NCBI GenBank assembly: GCA_023391635.1
Contig: JAEWAQ010000018.1
Coordinates: 54,462-118,461, forward strand
DNA from: Bacillota bacterium
Lineage (GTDB): Bacteria > Bacillota > Bacilli > Paenibacillales > Paenibacillaceae
DNA: 64,000 nt
Direction of reading: 5' to 3'
In this document: positions 1-9,636 of the stretch, one piece after another
How positions within the stretch are numbered: position 1 is the stretch's first letter
Layout: each line of letters starts with the position of its first letter
The notes under the pieces: model-generated
Database searches by the model: none
Told to the model about the DNA's origin: nothing
Seen by the model: only the letters and a program-made list of their open reading frames with translations
Position numbers and translations under genes: made by a program

Positions 1-35
1 TCAAGCTGCTCGTCGGGAAATCCGGCATCGCCTGA
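1..35 (+). CDS. possible 3' end of an upstream gene (partial)
   Basis: Frame 3 from the window edge reads about ten codons ending KSGIA and then TGA at 33-35. A clear terminator hairpin begins 28 bases later, which is why this frame is preferred as the tail of a gene entering from the left. Too little is present to name it. Confidence 0.25.
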   Translation, partial: KLLVGKSGIA

Positions 36-63
36 TCCTGCCGGCCGCCGCCGTCCCTTCGAA

Positions 64-91
64 GCCTGCATCGACTCCGATGCGGGCTTTT
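64..91 (+). terminator. rho-independent terminator
   Basis: GCCTGCATCG (64-73) pairs with CGATGCGGGC (78-87) around a 4-base loop with one G-T wobble, followed directly by TTTT. It probably ends the gene that enters from the left edge. Confidence 0.65.
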
Positions 92-215
92 GCAGTTATA
101 CCTCTGAGATGCTAATTCCACCCCGACCCCGCCAATCCCCCAAAGGGCCTGCCAGGATGACCACTCTTAATGTTTTTTCTTGCATGTCCGGCCTGCCTTC
201 GCGCGAACCAAAAAC

Positions 216-231
216 TATACGTCCGTATAAT
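216..231 (+). promoter_or_regulatory. palindromic operator overlapping a -10 box
   Basis: TATACG-TC-CGTATA (216-229) is a perfect dyad, and its right half runs into TATAAT at 226-231. No good -35 is visible. The position, about 70 bases before the cupin start at 301, fits a TetR-like or similar repressor site. No such regulator gene is in view. Apart from this and the terminator at 64-91, bases 36-300 hold no gene I can support. Confidence 0.4.
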
Positions 232-300
232 ATCGCGATCAGGCAATCCGGTGTTACAGTGAATGTCGCAGCATTCAAATTCACAGAGGAGTGCAAGTGG

Positions 301-673
301 ATGGTTGATTACGACGAACATCGGACAATCGAAAATCCGATGATCGGGGACCGGGTGACATTCGTTAAAACCGCGGCGGAAACGGATGGAGAATACGAGT
401 TGGTGCGGGTTGTCCTGCAGCCTGGCGGGGCACTCCGCTTCATTATCACATCGCGTTCCCCGAACAATTCGAAGTGGAGGAGGGACAGCTGTGCATGGAT
501 TGCGACGGCCGGACGAACATCCTGCTGCCGGGAGACTCGGCTGTTGCGCCCATTAGACTTACATGCCGAACGTTCCGCTGGCGGCACAGAAAGCGATTTT
601 CGGCACGCTTTACCGAATGGCGCGAATATTGAACGTTGAGAAGAAACTGATGAAAGCCTATTTGAACGGCTAA
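301..673 (+). pseudogene. decayed cupin-domain protein
   Basis: Translation from ATG 301 (ribosome site GAGGAG nine bases upstream) gives NPMIGDRVTFVKTAAETDGE, a typical start of small cupin proteins, up to PGG near 429. The cupin motif then continues one frame away, from base 432, as TPLHYHIAFPEQFEVEEGQ and reaches LLPGDSAV. A third frame from about 563 gives VPLAAQKAIFGTLYRMARIL and stops at TAA 671-673, which resembles the usual C-terminus of this family. So at least two frame breaks, and probably an internal deletion covering the second cupin motif, are present. A sequencing error could explain one break but hardly both. The intact gene would have been a one-domain cytoplasmic cupin of unknown ligand. 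Confidence 0.7.
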
Positions 674-693
674 TCACGAGAGGAGCGAGACAA

Positions 694-1059
694 ATGTCTA
701 GAAAAATGATCGTCGGATCCACGTTTTATTTCGTAATCGGGGTATTGATGGGAATGGGAATGTCCATGTCGGAGAACTACACGCTCAGCCCGGTGCATGC
801 GCATATTAATTTGCTTGGCTGGGTGTCCATGGCGTTAGGCGGGATTTTGTATCATTTATTTCCGGCTGCGGCGGAATCCAGGCTTGGCAAGTGGCACTTC
901 TGGCTGCATATGATCGGCATACCGGTCATGATGGCGGGGCTGGCCAGCATGCTGTTGGCGGAAAGCACTGCATTCATACCGGTGGTGTCCATTGGAGGCG
1001 TCATGGTTGTCGTAGGCACGATCCTGTTCTCGATAAATGCGGTGAAGTATGTGCGCTGA
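694..1059 (+). CDS. small four-helix membrane protein, heme-copper-oxidase-like
   Basis: A 121-residue protein made almost entirely of four hydrophobic segments (about residues 5-25, 37-57, 66-88 and 95-117). The segment SPVHAHINLLGWVSMALGG, with its HAH pair, followed by YHLFP, recalls helices of heme-copper oxidase or nitric-oxide-reductase subunit I, and short proteins of this kind are often annotated as cbb3-type subunit I. Here only a fragment-sized protein exists, with no other oxidase gene nearby, so catalytic electron transfer is not implied. The start is supported by AGGAGCGAG eight bases upstream. It is encoded 37 bases before the giant surface protein and may share its transcript. 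Confidence 0.6.
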   Translation: MSRKMIVGSTFYFVIGVLMGMGMSMSENYTLSPVHAHINLLGWVSMALGGILYHLFPAAAESRLGKWHFWLHMIGIPVMMAGLASMLLAESTAFIPVVSIGGVMVVVGTILFSINAVKYVR

Positions 1060-1096
1060 TCAATCGCAGTCGTGCCAGAGTAAGGGGTGAAATCAA

Positions 1097-4000
1097 ATGA
1101 GACGCACTACGCTGAAGATGCTGAGCTTGCTTCTCGCCATTTCCGTTGCACTTAGTGGACTATTGCCGCAAACGCTCGGATCTCCTGCGACAGCTTCGGC
1201 ACGCACTGCAATGGATGCAGCATCGGACAACATGCTTCGCAGCTTGCTGGCCGGGCTAACGCCCGAATCGTTCCTCGCGGCTTCCGGCACGCTGGAGGCA
1301 CCGCAGCTCGATCCGTTGCCTTCCCTTACGAATGAAGAGAGCATTATCGTCGCCGGCACAGCTGCGGTCGGCGCTGATGTTACGGTGACGTACAGTGTAT
1401 ACAACGGGGCCGTCATCGAAGAAGCGACGACCGAAGCCGATGAATCGGGGCGCTTCAACTACTTGCTGTGGCTTGATTACGATGGCGTCTATCAGATCGA
1501 GGCAACGGCGGAATTGAACGGCGAGACAAGCGATGCGTCGGCTCCGGCCATCATCGAAGTGGATCGGACGCCGCCTGAGAGGGTAGAGGATGAGGGCTGG
1601 CAGCTTGCCTATCCGACCGATTCGACCGTGCTGCTGAAATGGTCGCCACCTCGCATTTCGGATGGCCATGGGGGCAAGGTCGCCGATCCTTCGGTCGTGG
1701 GTTACCGGATTTATGACAAGACGGGCCAATTGCTGAAGGAAACGGCCGACACGGAATATTTGATGAGCAATCTTGCTTCGGGGCAAGCGTACACTTTTCG
1801 GCTTTGCGCCTTCGATGCGGCGGGTAACGAGTCCGATGACATAGGAATCTATGCAGGCACTTCTCCGGCTGGCGAAGTGAAGCTGACAAGTGCCGGTTAC
1901 CCGGGAACGCCGCTCCTTGTCCGGGATGGCAGCGCCGTGTTGTACATGGATGAAGAGCATTCGCTTTTACATCGCATCGATATGGAGACGGGCGTTGACG
2001 AGGTTGTGGATCTGACGTCAGACGGGCAGGCGTTAGACGGGGATTTGAAAGATCTCGTGGCGGACCGTTCGGGGAGAATCATCGCATTCGCTTCGACGGC
2101 GACCAATTTGGCCGTCGAAGCTCCGCCGGATGGATCGCGATATGCCGTATACGTCTATCATGCCGATTCAGGCGAATTAACGCTGATCTCGGATCCGGCA
2201 TTGCGCGCGGAGCAACCTTCACTGAACGCAGATGGAGACCGGGTTGTCTTCGTGGAAGGCGGTCAGATCTACGCATATGACTTAACCGCCCATACGAAAT
2301 CGCTGATCAGCCATACGATCGATCAGTCACCGGGTAATGGCGTCAGTCAGATGCCGGCTATCAGCGGCGACGGCTCGCGTGTCGCGTATTGGACGACCTC
2401 CTCGGATTTGCAGGATGCGTCCGATCCTGACGGAACTAATGCCGTTGCAGTATACGATATAGCTGCCGGTACGCATATCTGGATAAGCGGGTATGCCAAG
2501 CAAGTAAAAAAACCGACCATCAGCAACGACGGCCGATACGTGGCCGTGAGTGTAGGATTTGGCCTCGGTTGGAATCAGTTGTACGCGATTGATCTCAGGG
2601 ACGCCGACCCGAACAATTGGACCGATGATTCCTTTCCCGACAATCGCGGATCGGCGGGGCGGAAAGATAAAAGTTACCTGGAGACTTCCATGAGCAGCGA
2701 TGGGGAATATGTGATCGCGACGCTCCATGACAACAACCCGACAGGCAGCATCTATTTGACGAACTATGCAGAACGGTTCGACCGGGATTCCGGCCAAGTG
2801 GACAGGGTCGGTAACCCGGCGATGTTTGCGGAAAACGCCCAGATCGACGAGATGGGCAACCGGGTGTTGTACGTTCGCGACGGTGAGATGTACACCTACT
2901 GCTATGGGGAATGCCAACAGCAGCAGTCCGGCCCGGCGGTCGATTCGGCGTCATGGTCGGTGCAGGACGGCGATCTTACGTTCAGCAGCGTCAATCCCGG
3001 CGGCACCGTAACGGTTACGGCATCCGGGAGTCCGGGGCAGGAGGTTGTCGCCGACATCGCCTACCAGGAGATGGTAGGCAGCGACCCCGCTCAGACGCAG
3101 ACGGCCGCGCAAACGATCGCGATGACGGAAACGCCTGCTGCATCCGGTAACTATCGCGCCGTCTTCACGGTTGCGGAAGGGATGACGCAGATCGATGCGA
3201 TCAAGGCTCGATTGACCGACAGCCCGAGCGGCAAATCCGCTGCGGGACTGCCGCTTCGCGTTGCGGGCAAACTGTCGATTGACATCGTCACCGAATATCC
3301 CGGCATCCTTGGCTCCGGCTGGTTCGATCTGAGCAGTTCGAATGCCAGCACAACACGGAAACCGCTCGCCGCCGGTGTCACGCACTATGAATATTGGTGG
3401 CCGGCCTCTTCCGATACCGCAGTGGTCTTGACGGTTGAGGGCGGTACGGAGCTTGCCCGACAGGAAGGCATCGTCGTGAACAAGGGCGCCGTGACGACGG
3501 TGAACCTGTCGCCGGCAGCAATCGCATCGTCGTTGACCGTCCAGGTGTCCGATCGCGGAAACCCGGTTGCGGCGGAAGTGCTGTTCATGGACGAGGGCGG
3601 AACGGAAATTGCGCGTATTCCGACCGACGGGCAAGGTACGGCATTGCTGGCAAGTCGACATGCGGGAGAGCGTATTCGAGTCGCCGTCCTACCGCCTTCC
3701 GGCTATCAAGCGCCTCCGGAGCAGACGGTGATGCTTGCCATCGGCGGCACGGAACTGTCTATGCCGCTAGTGAGGCTGCAAGACGTCTATTCGCTCAGCT
3801 ATTCAAGAGAGGTGGGCAGCGGCAGCGATAAAGTACCGGTCATCGACAGCGATGTCGCTTTGACGGTGAAGGCAGCTGCAGGACGCTTGGTACGCGCGAG
3901 GTTAAGCAAGGACGTGAGGCAGGATGACGGTTCCGTGGCTGCTGCCCAGGAATGGCTGACCTTGACGGAGACGGGTCCGGCGTCCGGCTACTATCAAGCA

Positions 4001-7000
4001 ACGTATCGGATTGCGGAAGGCACGGCTACGCTGAACGAATTCGCGCTGGAGATCGACGGGATGCTGCAGCCTCAGATGTATCCGATCGGACGCAGCATTG
4101 CCGGTCGCGTGCGGCTCGTCATCGACGCTCCGCCCGATTCGGGGAGCGAGCAGTGGCTCGAGAACGCCATGATCAGTGTGGTGCACGCCGCTTCCCCTTA
4201 TTATGCCGGCGCCTTAGGGATAGAGGGGCAGGATAGAAGCCTATTGGTGGATGTCCCCTACCCGAACTCCCAGTATCAAGTCATTCTTGGCGCGAAGAAT
4301 ACCTATAGCGACTTGGTCTACGTTACTTCGCCAGGAAGCGGGCAAACGGCGGATGCAGATGCCGTCATCGTTCCGCGATTCCAGTTCGAATACCGATTGA
4401 AGGTGAAGCAGGCTGCAGAGGGCAATGCTCTTGTTAATGCGACGCTTCGCGATTCTGTCAGCCGCGAAATCTTGTGGTCGGGCGATTTCTACAACGAGGC
4501 AATCGCCAAATTCACGCTTTCGCGCAGAGGCGCGGACCCGGCATCGCTGGAGCTCACGGCTGCGTCGATGGACCCCACTTATGAGAAGGCGACGATCACC
4601 TTTCCGGCTGACGTCAGAACCAGGAGCATGGACATTGCCTTGCAGAAGAAGCCGGAGGCGCTCCTTCAGGGCCGCGTGCTAGGAAAGGACGGGAAGCCGG
4701 CGGCCGGCAGTATGGTAACGGCACTGATCGGCAGCGGCGGTGATAGCTTCACGAGAACTTATACGATATTGGCCGATTCCAAGGGCGAGTACAGCATGCG
4801 GGTGCCAGTCGGTCGGGTTGAGCTTCGAGCGAAGAACACAAGCGGCTCCAATAGCTTGTCGAAAGCCCATGTGCTGGACTTGTCGGGCGATCAGACCGTC
4901 GATCTGCAGCTTCAGGATCTTGCAGTCGTCACGCTTCGCTTATATACCAGGCTTGGCGGCGGGGCCTGGGATGGACCTATCGATCTTGATTTTGCGACGA
5001 GTGCGCATCTGCGCGTTACGCCCCAATTCAGCTTTTCATTTCTCGAGCATGGACAGTATCGGGCTTGGGCGACGACTGGCGATACGGTCGGCATATGCGT
5101 TTACGGTCATGAAGCCGGCTTGCCTCGCGAATGTCGGGAGGCGATCGTTGGAGCGGACAACAAGGCGGACATCGAGATCAGGCTGGAGAATCCAGGCGGC
5201 CAGGCATCCTTCCGGGCTTATGCCCCGGACGGTACCATGCTGAATGCACTCAATGCAACGCTGTATCATTTGAATGACAACACGATCAAGGAAGAATGGT
5301 TGACGCTTGACCCGGAGAGACAGCAATTTTACGTATCGATTGCCAGCGGCGGGAGCAAGCGGATTGTGGTCAGAGAGCTTTACGGGAATGCGACGGCAAC
5401 GATCGATTTTACCGCCCAACCCGGCGGGATTGTTCAACTCAGGGACATTCAGGTGCAGCCTGCGGGATACTTCGGCGGTTCTCGCAACGGACTGGAAGCC
5501 GGCGCCGACTGGACGACGCCGGGCGGCCGCGTCACGCTCCGCGCCGTATACAAGAACACCGTCTATGGAACGGCGCAAGGCGCGGTCATGACGATCGATT
5601 TGCCGAAGGAAGTCGAGTTCGCCCCGGGCACGCTTGTGCTGAATGGCAGAGCCGTGGAGCCGGTCTTGTCCGGAAGAACGCTCGAGATTCCGATCGGCGA
5701 TATTGCCGGTCTGAACGAAGGCAGCATGCAGCTGCAGTTGAAGATGGCCGGCGGTGTGGATGCGTCCCAGATCACGATTGTCGGGAAAATGAAATATAAA
5801 GACGCCCAACAGAAAGCGCAAGAGCAAATTTTCGGAACCGCGGTGCTGAGCGTGACGCCGGTCACGATGCGCGCGCCTAAGATCGTCGCGGACCCGCAAT
5901 TCGAAGTCGGCGGCTATGCGCCTGCGGGGTCGGAGGTTACGGTCTATGACAACGGCGTTGCAGTCGGCAAGGCGCCCGTGTCCCGGGCGGGAACCTGGAC
6001 GCTTAACGTCAGGTTAACCGGGCCGGATGCCGGAAAGCACCAGCTTACGTCAGAGGCGACGGTCGACGGCGTTCGTTCGCCGGGAGAGCGTGCCGTCGTT
6101 TTATACGATCCGAACGATCCCGGGCTGGAAACGGTGTCCATGCAGCAACAGCAGGGCCGATTGGTCGCGTTCGACCCGGCGAGCGGAGTTGCCGTATTTC
6201 CTTATGTCGTCGTTCCGGGAAGGCCGTACGTGTTCGAACTGAAGTTCCGGGATGCGACGCGCATTTCCGATGTGTATGTCCAGATGGGGGACAGCTCCGC
6301 TCGCGCGCAGCTTGTGGGCGGCAAGTATCAGGCGGTGCTGCCGTTCACGCAAAACCCGGGCCCGGTAAGCGTCGATTATCGCAAGAATCCGGATGCGACT
6401 GCGGGTCCTGAGGAAATGCCGACAGAAGAGGAATTCCGTGATCGTCTGCCGCCGGCGATAGCGGGTTACGATGTGGAATGGAAAGCAGGTCCTGGGGAGA
6501 AGACGCCGGACGGCAGCGTCATGCCCGCAGGGACGGCAGCGATGCAAGCCAAATTGAACGACAACATGACTTCCCGGGTAACCGTTCGTTCCGTACCTGT
6601 CGATTATACGCCTAGTGACAAGGAGCTGCGGCAAGCGCAAGCAACGGGAATTGCCGTCTATGGGTTTTCGATGACCCGATCGGTGAGCGATTCAGAAATT
6701 AGTGTGCGGATCTCCGGGTACGTGCCTAGGGGAGCAGAGTCGCTTTCAGTTGGGCTGAACAGACCATACGGCATAACCGCGATGGCGGCAGAAAAAGTGG
6801 CGCTGGTATCGATGGAGTTTGTGCTGAAAGCGACGAACATGGGCCTCACGATTCGTGATATGATCCAGGGAGTTAGCGATGGCATAGACCCCGACAGCTT
6901 CGAAGCACGTGCGCGTGATGCGCTGGAACGGGCGAGACAAATCTGCGATCCGGCGGCAAGAGAATATTATGTGAAGTTTGCCAAGGAAGTTGTAGCAGAT

Positions 7001-9553
7001 ATGCTCATGCACAACATGGTGAAGTACGAGCTGAGCATGGCTTCGTATTTTATATTCCCGGGCGGTTTCATTGGAGTCGGGATCTGGGCCGTGAGTTATT
7101 ACATCGGTCTCAAGCTGGATGAAGTCGCGAATAATGAGCTAACCGAGCTCGAGGATCATCTGAGGAATTATAATAGCGAACTGTGCAAGATCAAGAAGAA
7201 GCCAATCAATCCGGTCGCCGAACCGAAATACATCTGGGATCCAAGCGGGTATGTCTATGAAGGCATGCCGAGCAATCGGGTGGAGGGTGCAACCGCCACC
7301 GTGTTGGAGAAAGACGGAGCTTCCGGCGAATGGAACGTCTGGGATGCCGAATGGTACGGCCAGACGAATCCGCTGACGACGGACGCCCGCGGGCAGTACG
7401 GATGGGATGTGCCGGAAGGCAAGTGGAAGGTCAAGTATGAGAAGGAAGGCTATGTAACGGCGTACAGCGATGAACTGGATGTGCCTCCACCGCAGCTTGA
7501 AGTCAATATTCCGCTTGTCTCCTACGCCGCTCCGCTGGCGGAACGGGCGAAGGCGGCGCTAGGCGGCGCTTATATTGATGTCTATTTCAGCAAACCGATC
7601 GACGAAGCGTCGATTCAGCCGGATGCGGTAACGGTCGCGATCGAATCGGGGGACGATACGCCGATTCCGGGTACGGTTCAGGCCGTGAACCCGACCTGGG
7701 AGAATGGCAAACGATTGTCGAGCGTGATCCGCTACACGTCGTCCGAAGCGCTTGCCGACGGGTCCTATCGGGTTACGGTATCCGAGGCGTTGGCCAGTTA
7801 TGCGGGTATACCGATCGACCCGGGTACTGAGCTGCAAGTCCGGGTCTCCCGCGAAGACAACGCGGCACCGGCCGAAGCAACGAATGTGACGGTTGGCGTT
7901 ACGCTTGGCAAGGCCACCGTCCTGTGGGGCGATCCGTCCGATGACGACTATGCCATAGCGCGCATTCGTTGGAAGCAAGCAGGGGATGCGGCATACGGAG
8001 TGCCGATCGAAGTCGGCAAAGGCACGGAATGGGCGCAGATTTCCGGTCTGTCCGCGTCCTCCGGCTATGAATTCAAGGTCACGACGGTCGACGACTCCGG
8101 CAACGAATCGTCCGGCGTAACGGCTAGCTGGACGTCAGCCGCCGATTGGCAAGCACCGCTGCCTGTCACTGATCTGAAGGCCGTTAGCGTATCGGATAGC
8201 CGAATCGCGCTCAGTTGGAACGATCCGTCATCCGCGTCCGCCGACTTGGCGAAGCTGCGCCTGACGTGGACGAAGTCGAATCAGCTCGATGCGCCGCAGG
8301 AAGTTGAAGTGCTGCCAGGAGCCGAATCGTTCACGATCACAGGCCTGGCTCCGACGACTGAATATACGGTATCGATCACTGCTGTCGATCGCAGCGGCAA
8401 TGCCTCGTCCGGGACGTTCCTGCAAGTCCGGACGGAATCCGCAAGCTCAGACGGAACCGGCGGCGATAACGGCAATGGAGGCCCTGACCATCCTCCAGCC
8501 GAAAGCGCGAAGGAAACGAAGGTGCAGATCGATGCAGGAGGCGGCAGCTTCCCGGCCTTCGACGGATGGCTCGTGTTGACGGCAGAGCCGGGCGCTTATC
8601 CGGCTGCATCGACCTTGACGCTCAAGCGGGAAGCGGCGGCGGACCGTCCGCTTGCGGCGGGCTACACCTGGATGTCGGATACGTTGGAAATCGCAGGCGC
8701 GGCCGAAGCCGCCCAAGGCAAGCCGCTGCGGCTTACTTTGCGGCTCGATCCGGCGGTCGTCGGCAAGGCGGACCCGCGGAAGCTTGGCCTCTATAAGTTG
8801 GATCCGGCTGCGAAAGCCGGGTGGACCTATGTGGGCGGCGTCCTGGAGAAGGAAGCGTACCGCCTGACAACTGCTGTTCCGTCCGATGGAACTTATGCCG
8901 TCCTGGTGTATGAACGTTCGTTTGCCGATCTGACCGCACACTGGAGCAGCGGCGAGGTCGCCGTGCTCGTCAGCCGCCATCTGGTGGATGGCGTAAGCGC
9001 CGACCGCTTCGAGCCGAACCGTCCGATCACGCGGGCGGAAGTGACGAAGCTGTTCGTAAGCGCGATGGAGCAAGGGAAAGCTGCTGCGGCAGATGCTGCG
9101 ATAACCGGACAGGGGGCTTCGAGCGGGCTTTCGGGGGATGAGACCGTACAGACGATCCCGACGACGGCGTTCTCGGACGTACCGAGCGGAGCTTGGTATG
9201 CCACTTACGTACGGAAGGCAGCCGAAACGGGACTTGTGTACGGAGACAACGGCCGCTTCCGGCCGAACGATCCCGTGTCCCGCGAGGAGCTCGCCGCCCT
9301 GCTGCAACGATTCGCAGAACTGCAAGGATTCGAATCGGCGCCGCCTGCCGAAGAGGCATCGGAACTCGGTCGTTTCGCGGATGCGCGGAATGTGTCCGTA
9401 TGGGCGCGGGAAGCCGTGGCGCTGGCCGTAAGGCAGCGTTGGATGCAAGGTATGACCGAGACCGAGCTGAAGCCGCTCGGCCAAGCGAGCCGGGCCCAGG
9501 CCGTATCGCTGCTCCTGAGGGTGCTGACGAGTCTGGGAGCTATCGAGCAATAA
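1097..9553 (+). CDS. giant S-layer-homology surface protein with fibronectin III domains
   Basis: A 2818-residue secreted protein. Residues 1 to about 36 form a signal peptide. A first fibronectin-III-like domain (about 155-255) precedes a TolB/WD-like repeat region (about 260-610, with recurrent 'SxDGxxV' strands). A long series of beta-rich modules, including carboxypeptidase-regulatory-like ones, fills the middle. Near residue 1900-2040 there is an unusual helix-rich stretch with Cys and a hydrophobic segment (nt 6800-7200). Two more fibronectin-III domains lie at about 2254-2345 and 2351-2445. Three SLH repeats end the protein (about 2608-2655, 2691-2740 and 2758-2810), so it is expected to sit non-covalently on pyruvylated secondary cell wall polymer. 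No catalytic module is recognisable. The start has AAGGGGTGA upstream. The function is probably structural or adhesive, by inference. Confidence 0.85.
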   Translation: MRRTTLKMLSLLLAISVALSGLLPQTLGSPATASARTAMDAASDNMLRSLLAGLTPESFLAASGTLEAPQLDPLPSLTNEESIIVAGTAAVGADVTVTYSVYNGAVIEEATTEADESGRFNYLLWLDYDGVYQIEATAELNGETSDASAPAIIEVDRTPPERVEDEGWQLAYPTDSTVLLKWSPPRISDGHGGKVADPSVVGYRIYDKTGQLLKETADTEYLMSNLASGQAYTFRLCAFDAAGNESDDIGIYAGTSPAGEVKLTSAGYPGTPLLVRDGSAVLYMDEEHSLLHRIDMETGVDEVVDLTSDGQALDGDLKDLVADRSGRIIAFASTATNLAVEAPPDGSRYAVYVYHADSGELTLISDPALRAEQPSLNADGDRVVFVEGGQIYAYDLTAHTKSLISHTIDQSPGNGVSQMPAISGDGSRVAYWTTSSDLQDASDPDGTNAVAVYDIAAGTHIWISGYAKQVKKPTISNDGRYVAVSVGFGLGWNQLYAIDLRDADPNNWTDDSFPDNRGSAGRKDKSYLETSMSSDGEYVIATLHDNNPTGSIYLTNYAERFDRDSGQVDRVGNPAMFAENAQIDEMGNRVLYVRDGEMYTYCYGECQQQQSGPAVDSASWSVQDGDLTFSSVNPGGTVTVTASGSPGQEVVADIAYQEMVGSDPAQTQTAAQTIAMTETPAASGNYRAVFTVAEGMTQIDAIKARLTDSPSGKSAAGLPLRVAGKLSIDIVTEYPGILGSGWFDLSSSNASTTRKPLAAGVTHYEYWWPASSDTAVVLTVEGGTELARQEGIVVNKGAVTTVNLSPAAIASSLTVQVSDRGNPVAAEVLFMDEGGTEIARIPTDGQGTALLASRHAGERIRVAVLPPSGYQAPPEQTVMLAIGGTELSMPLVRLQDVYSLSYSREVGSGSDKVPVIDSDVALTVKAAAGRLVRARLSKDVRQDDGSVAAAQEWLTLTETGPASGYYQATYRIAEGTATLNEFALEIDGMLQPQMYPIGRSIAGRVRLVIDAPPDSGSEQWLENAMISVVHAASPYYAGALGIEGQDRSLLVDVPYPNSQYQVILGAKNTYSDLVYVTSPGSGQTADADAVIVPRFQFEYRLKVKQAAEGNALVNATLRDSVSREILWSGDFYNEAIAKFTLSRRGADPASLELTAASMDPTYEKATITFPADVRTRSMDIALQKKPEALLQGRVLGKDGKPAAGSMVTALIGSGGDSFTRTYTILADSKGEYSMRVPVGRVELRAKNTSGSNSLSKAHVLDLSGDQTVDLQLQDLAVVTLRLYTRLGGGAWDGPIDLDFATSAHLRVTPQFSFSFLEHGQYRAWATTGDTVGICVYGHEAGLPRECREAIVGADNKADIEIRLENPGGQASFRAYAPDGTMLNALNATLYHLNDNTIKEEWLTLDPERQQFYVSIASGGSKRIVVRELYGNATATIDFTAQPGGIVQLRDIQVQPAGYFGGSRNGLEAGADWTTPGGRVTLRAVYKNTVYGTAQGAVMTIDLPKEVEFAPGTLVLNGRAVEPVLSGRTLEIPIGDIAGLNEGSMQLQLKMAGGVDASQITIVGKMKYKDAQQKAQEQIFGTAVLSVTPVTMRAPKIVADPQFEVGGYAPAGSEVTVYDNGVAVGKAPVSRAGTWTLNVRLTGPDAGKHQLTSEATVDGVRSPGERAVVLYDPNDPGLETVSMQQQQGRLVAFDPASGVAVFPYVVVPGRPYVFELKFRDATRISDVYVQMGDSSARAQLVGGKYQAVLPFTQNPGPVSVDYRKNPDATAGPEEMPTEEEFRDRLPPAIAGYDVEWKAGPGEKTPDGSVMPAGTAAMQAKLNDNMTSRVTVRSVPVDYTPSDKELRQAQATGIAVYGFSMTRSVSDSEISVRISGYVPRGAESLSVGLNRPYGITAMAAEKVALVSMEFVLKATNMGLTIRDMIQGVSDGIDPDSFEARARDALERARQICDPAAREYYVKFAKEVVADMLMHNMVKYELSMASYFIFPGGFIGVGIWAVSYYIGLKLDEVANNELTELEDHLRNYNSELCKIKKKPINPVAEPKYIWDPSGYVYEGMPSNRVEGATATVLEKDGASGEWNVWDAEWYGQTNPLTTDARGQYGWDVPEGKWKVKYEKEGYVTAYSDELDVPPPQLEVNIPLVSYAAPLAERAKAALGGAYIDVYFSKPIDEASIQPDAVTVAIESGDDTPIPGTVQAVNPTWENGKRLSSVIRYTSSEALADGSYRVTVSEALASYAGIPIDPGTELQVRVSREDNAAPAEATNVTVGVTLGKATVLWGDPSDDDYAIARIRWKQAGDAAYGVPIEVGKGTEWAQISGLSASSGYEFKVTTVDDSGNESSGVTASWTSAADWQAPLPVTDLKAVSVSDSRIALSWNDPSSASADLAKLRLTWTKSNQLDAPQEVEVLPGAESFTITGLAPTTEYTVSITAVDRSGNASSGTFLQVRTESASSDGTGGDNGNGGPDHPPAESAKETKVQIDAGGGSFPAFDGWLVLTAEPGAYPAASTLTLKREAAADRPLAAGYTWMSDTLEIAGAAEAAQGKPLRLTLRLDPAVVGKADPRKLGLYKLDPAAKAGWTYVGGVLEKEAYRLTTAVPSDGTYAVLVYERSFADLTAHWSSGEVAVLVSRHLVDGVSADRFEPNRPITRAEVTKLFVSAMEQGKAAAADAAITGQGASSGLSGDETVQTIPTTAFSDVPSGAWYATYVRKAAETGLVYGDNGRFRPNDPVSREELAALLQRFAELQGFESAPPAEEASELGRFADARNVSVWAREAVALAVRQRWMQGMTETELKPLGQASRAQAVSLLLRVLTSLGAIEQ

Positions 9554-9570
9554 CGACTTTCACTTCTACG

Positions 9571-9605
9571 CATACGGCGCGGAATCTAGTATTCCGCGCC
9601 GTATG
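9571..9605 (+). terminator. strong hairpin after the SLH gene
   Basis: CATACGGCGCGGAAT (9571-9585) and its exact complement (9591-9605) enclose a 5-base loop, giving a 15-bp perfect stem 18 bases after the stop. No T-run follows, so termination may be incomplete or factor-assisted. Confidence 0.6.
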
Positions 9606-9636
9606 CGCCATCTATCCGATAAGGGAGGTCATCCTC

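Noticed and set aside
109..639. 176-codon frame starting at 109
   Set aside because: It passes the palindrome and -10 at 216-231. Cupin-like sequence begins only at ATG 301 and breaks frame near 430, so it is treated as a pseudogene from 301.
8447..9550. 367-codon open frame antisense to the SLH gene end
   Set aside because: A GC-rich shadow of the SLH coding frame; no ribosome site, no domain, and the sense frame has clear SLH motifs.
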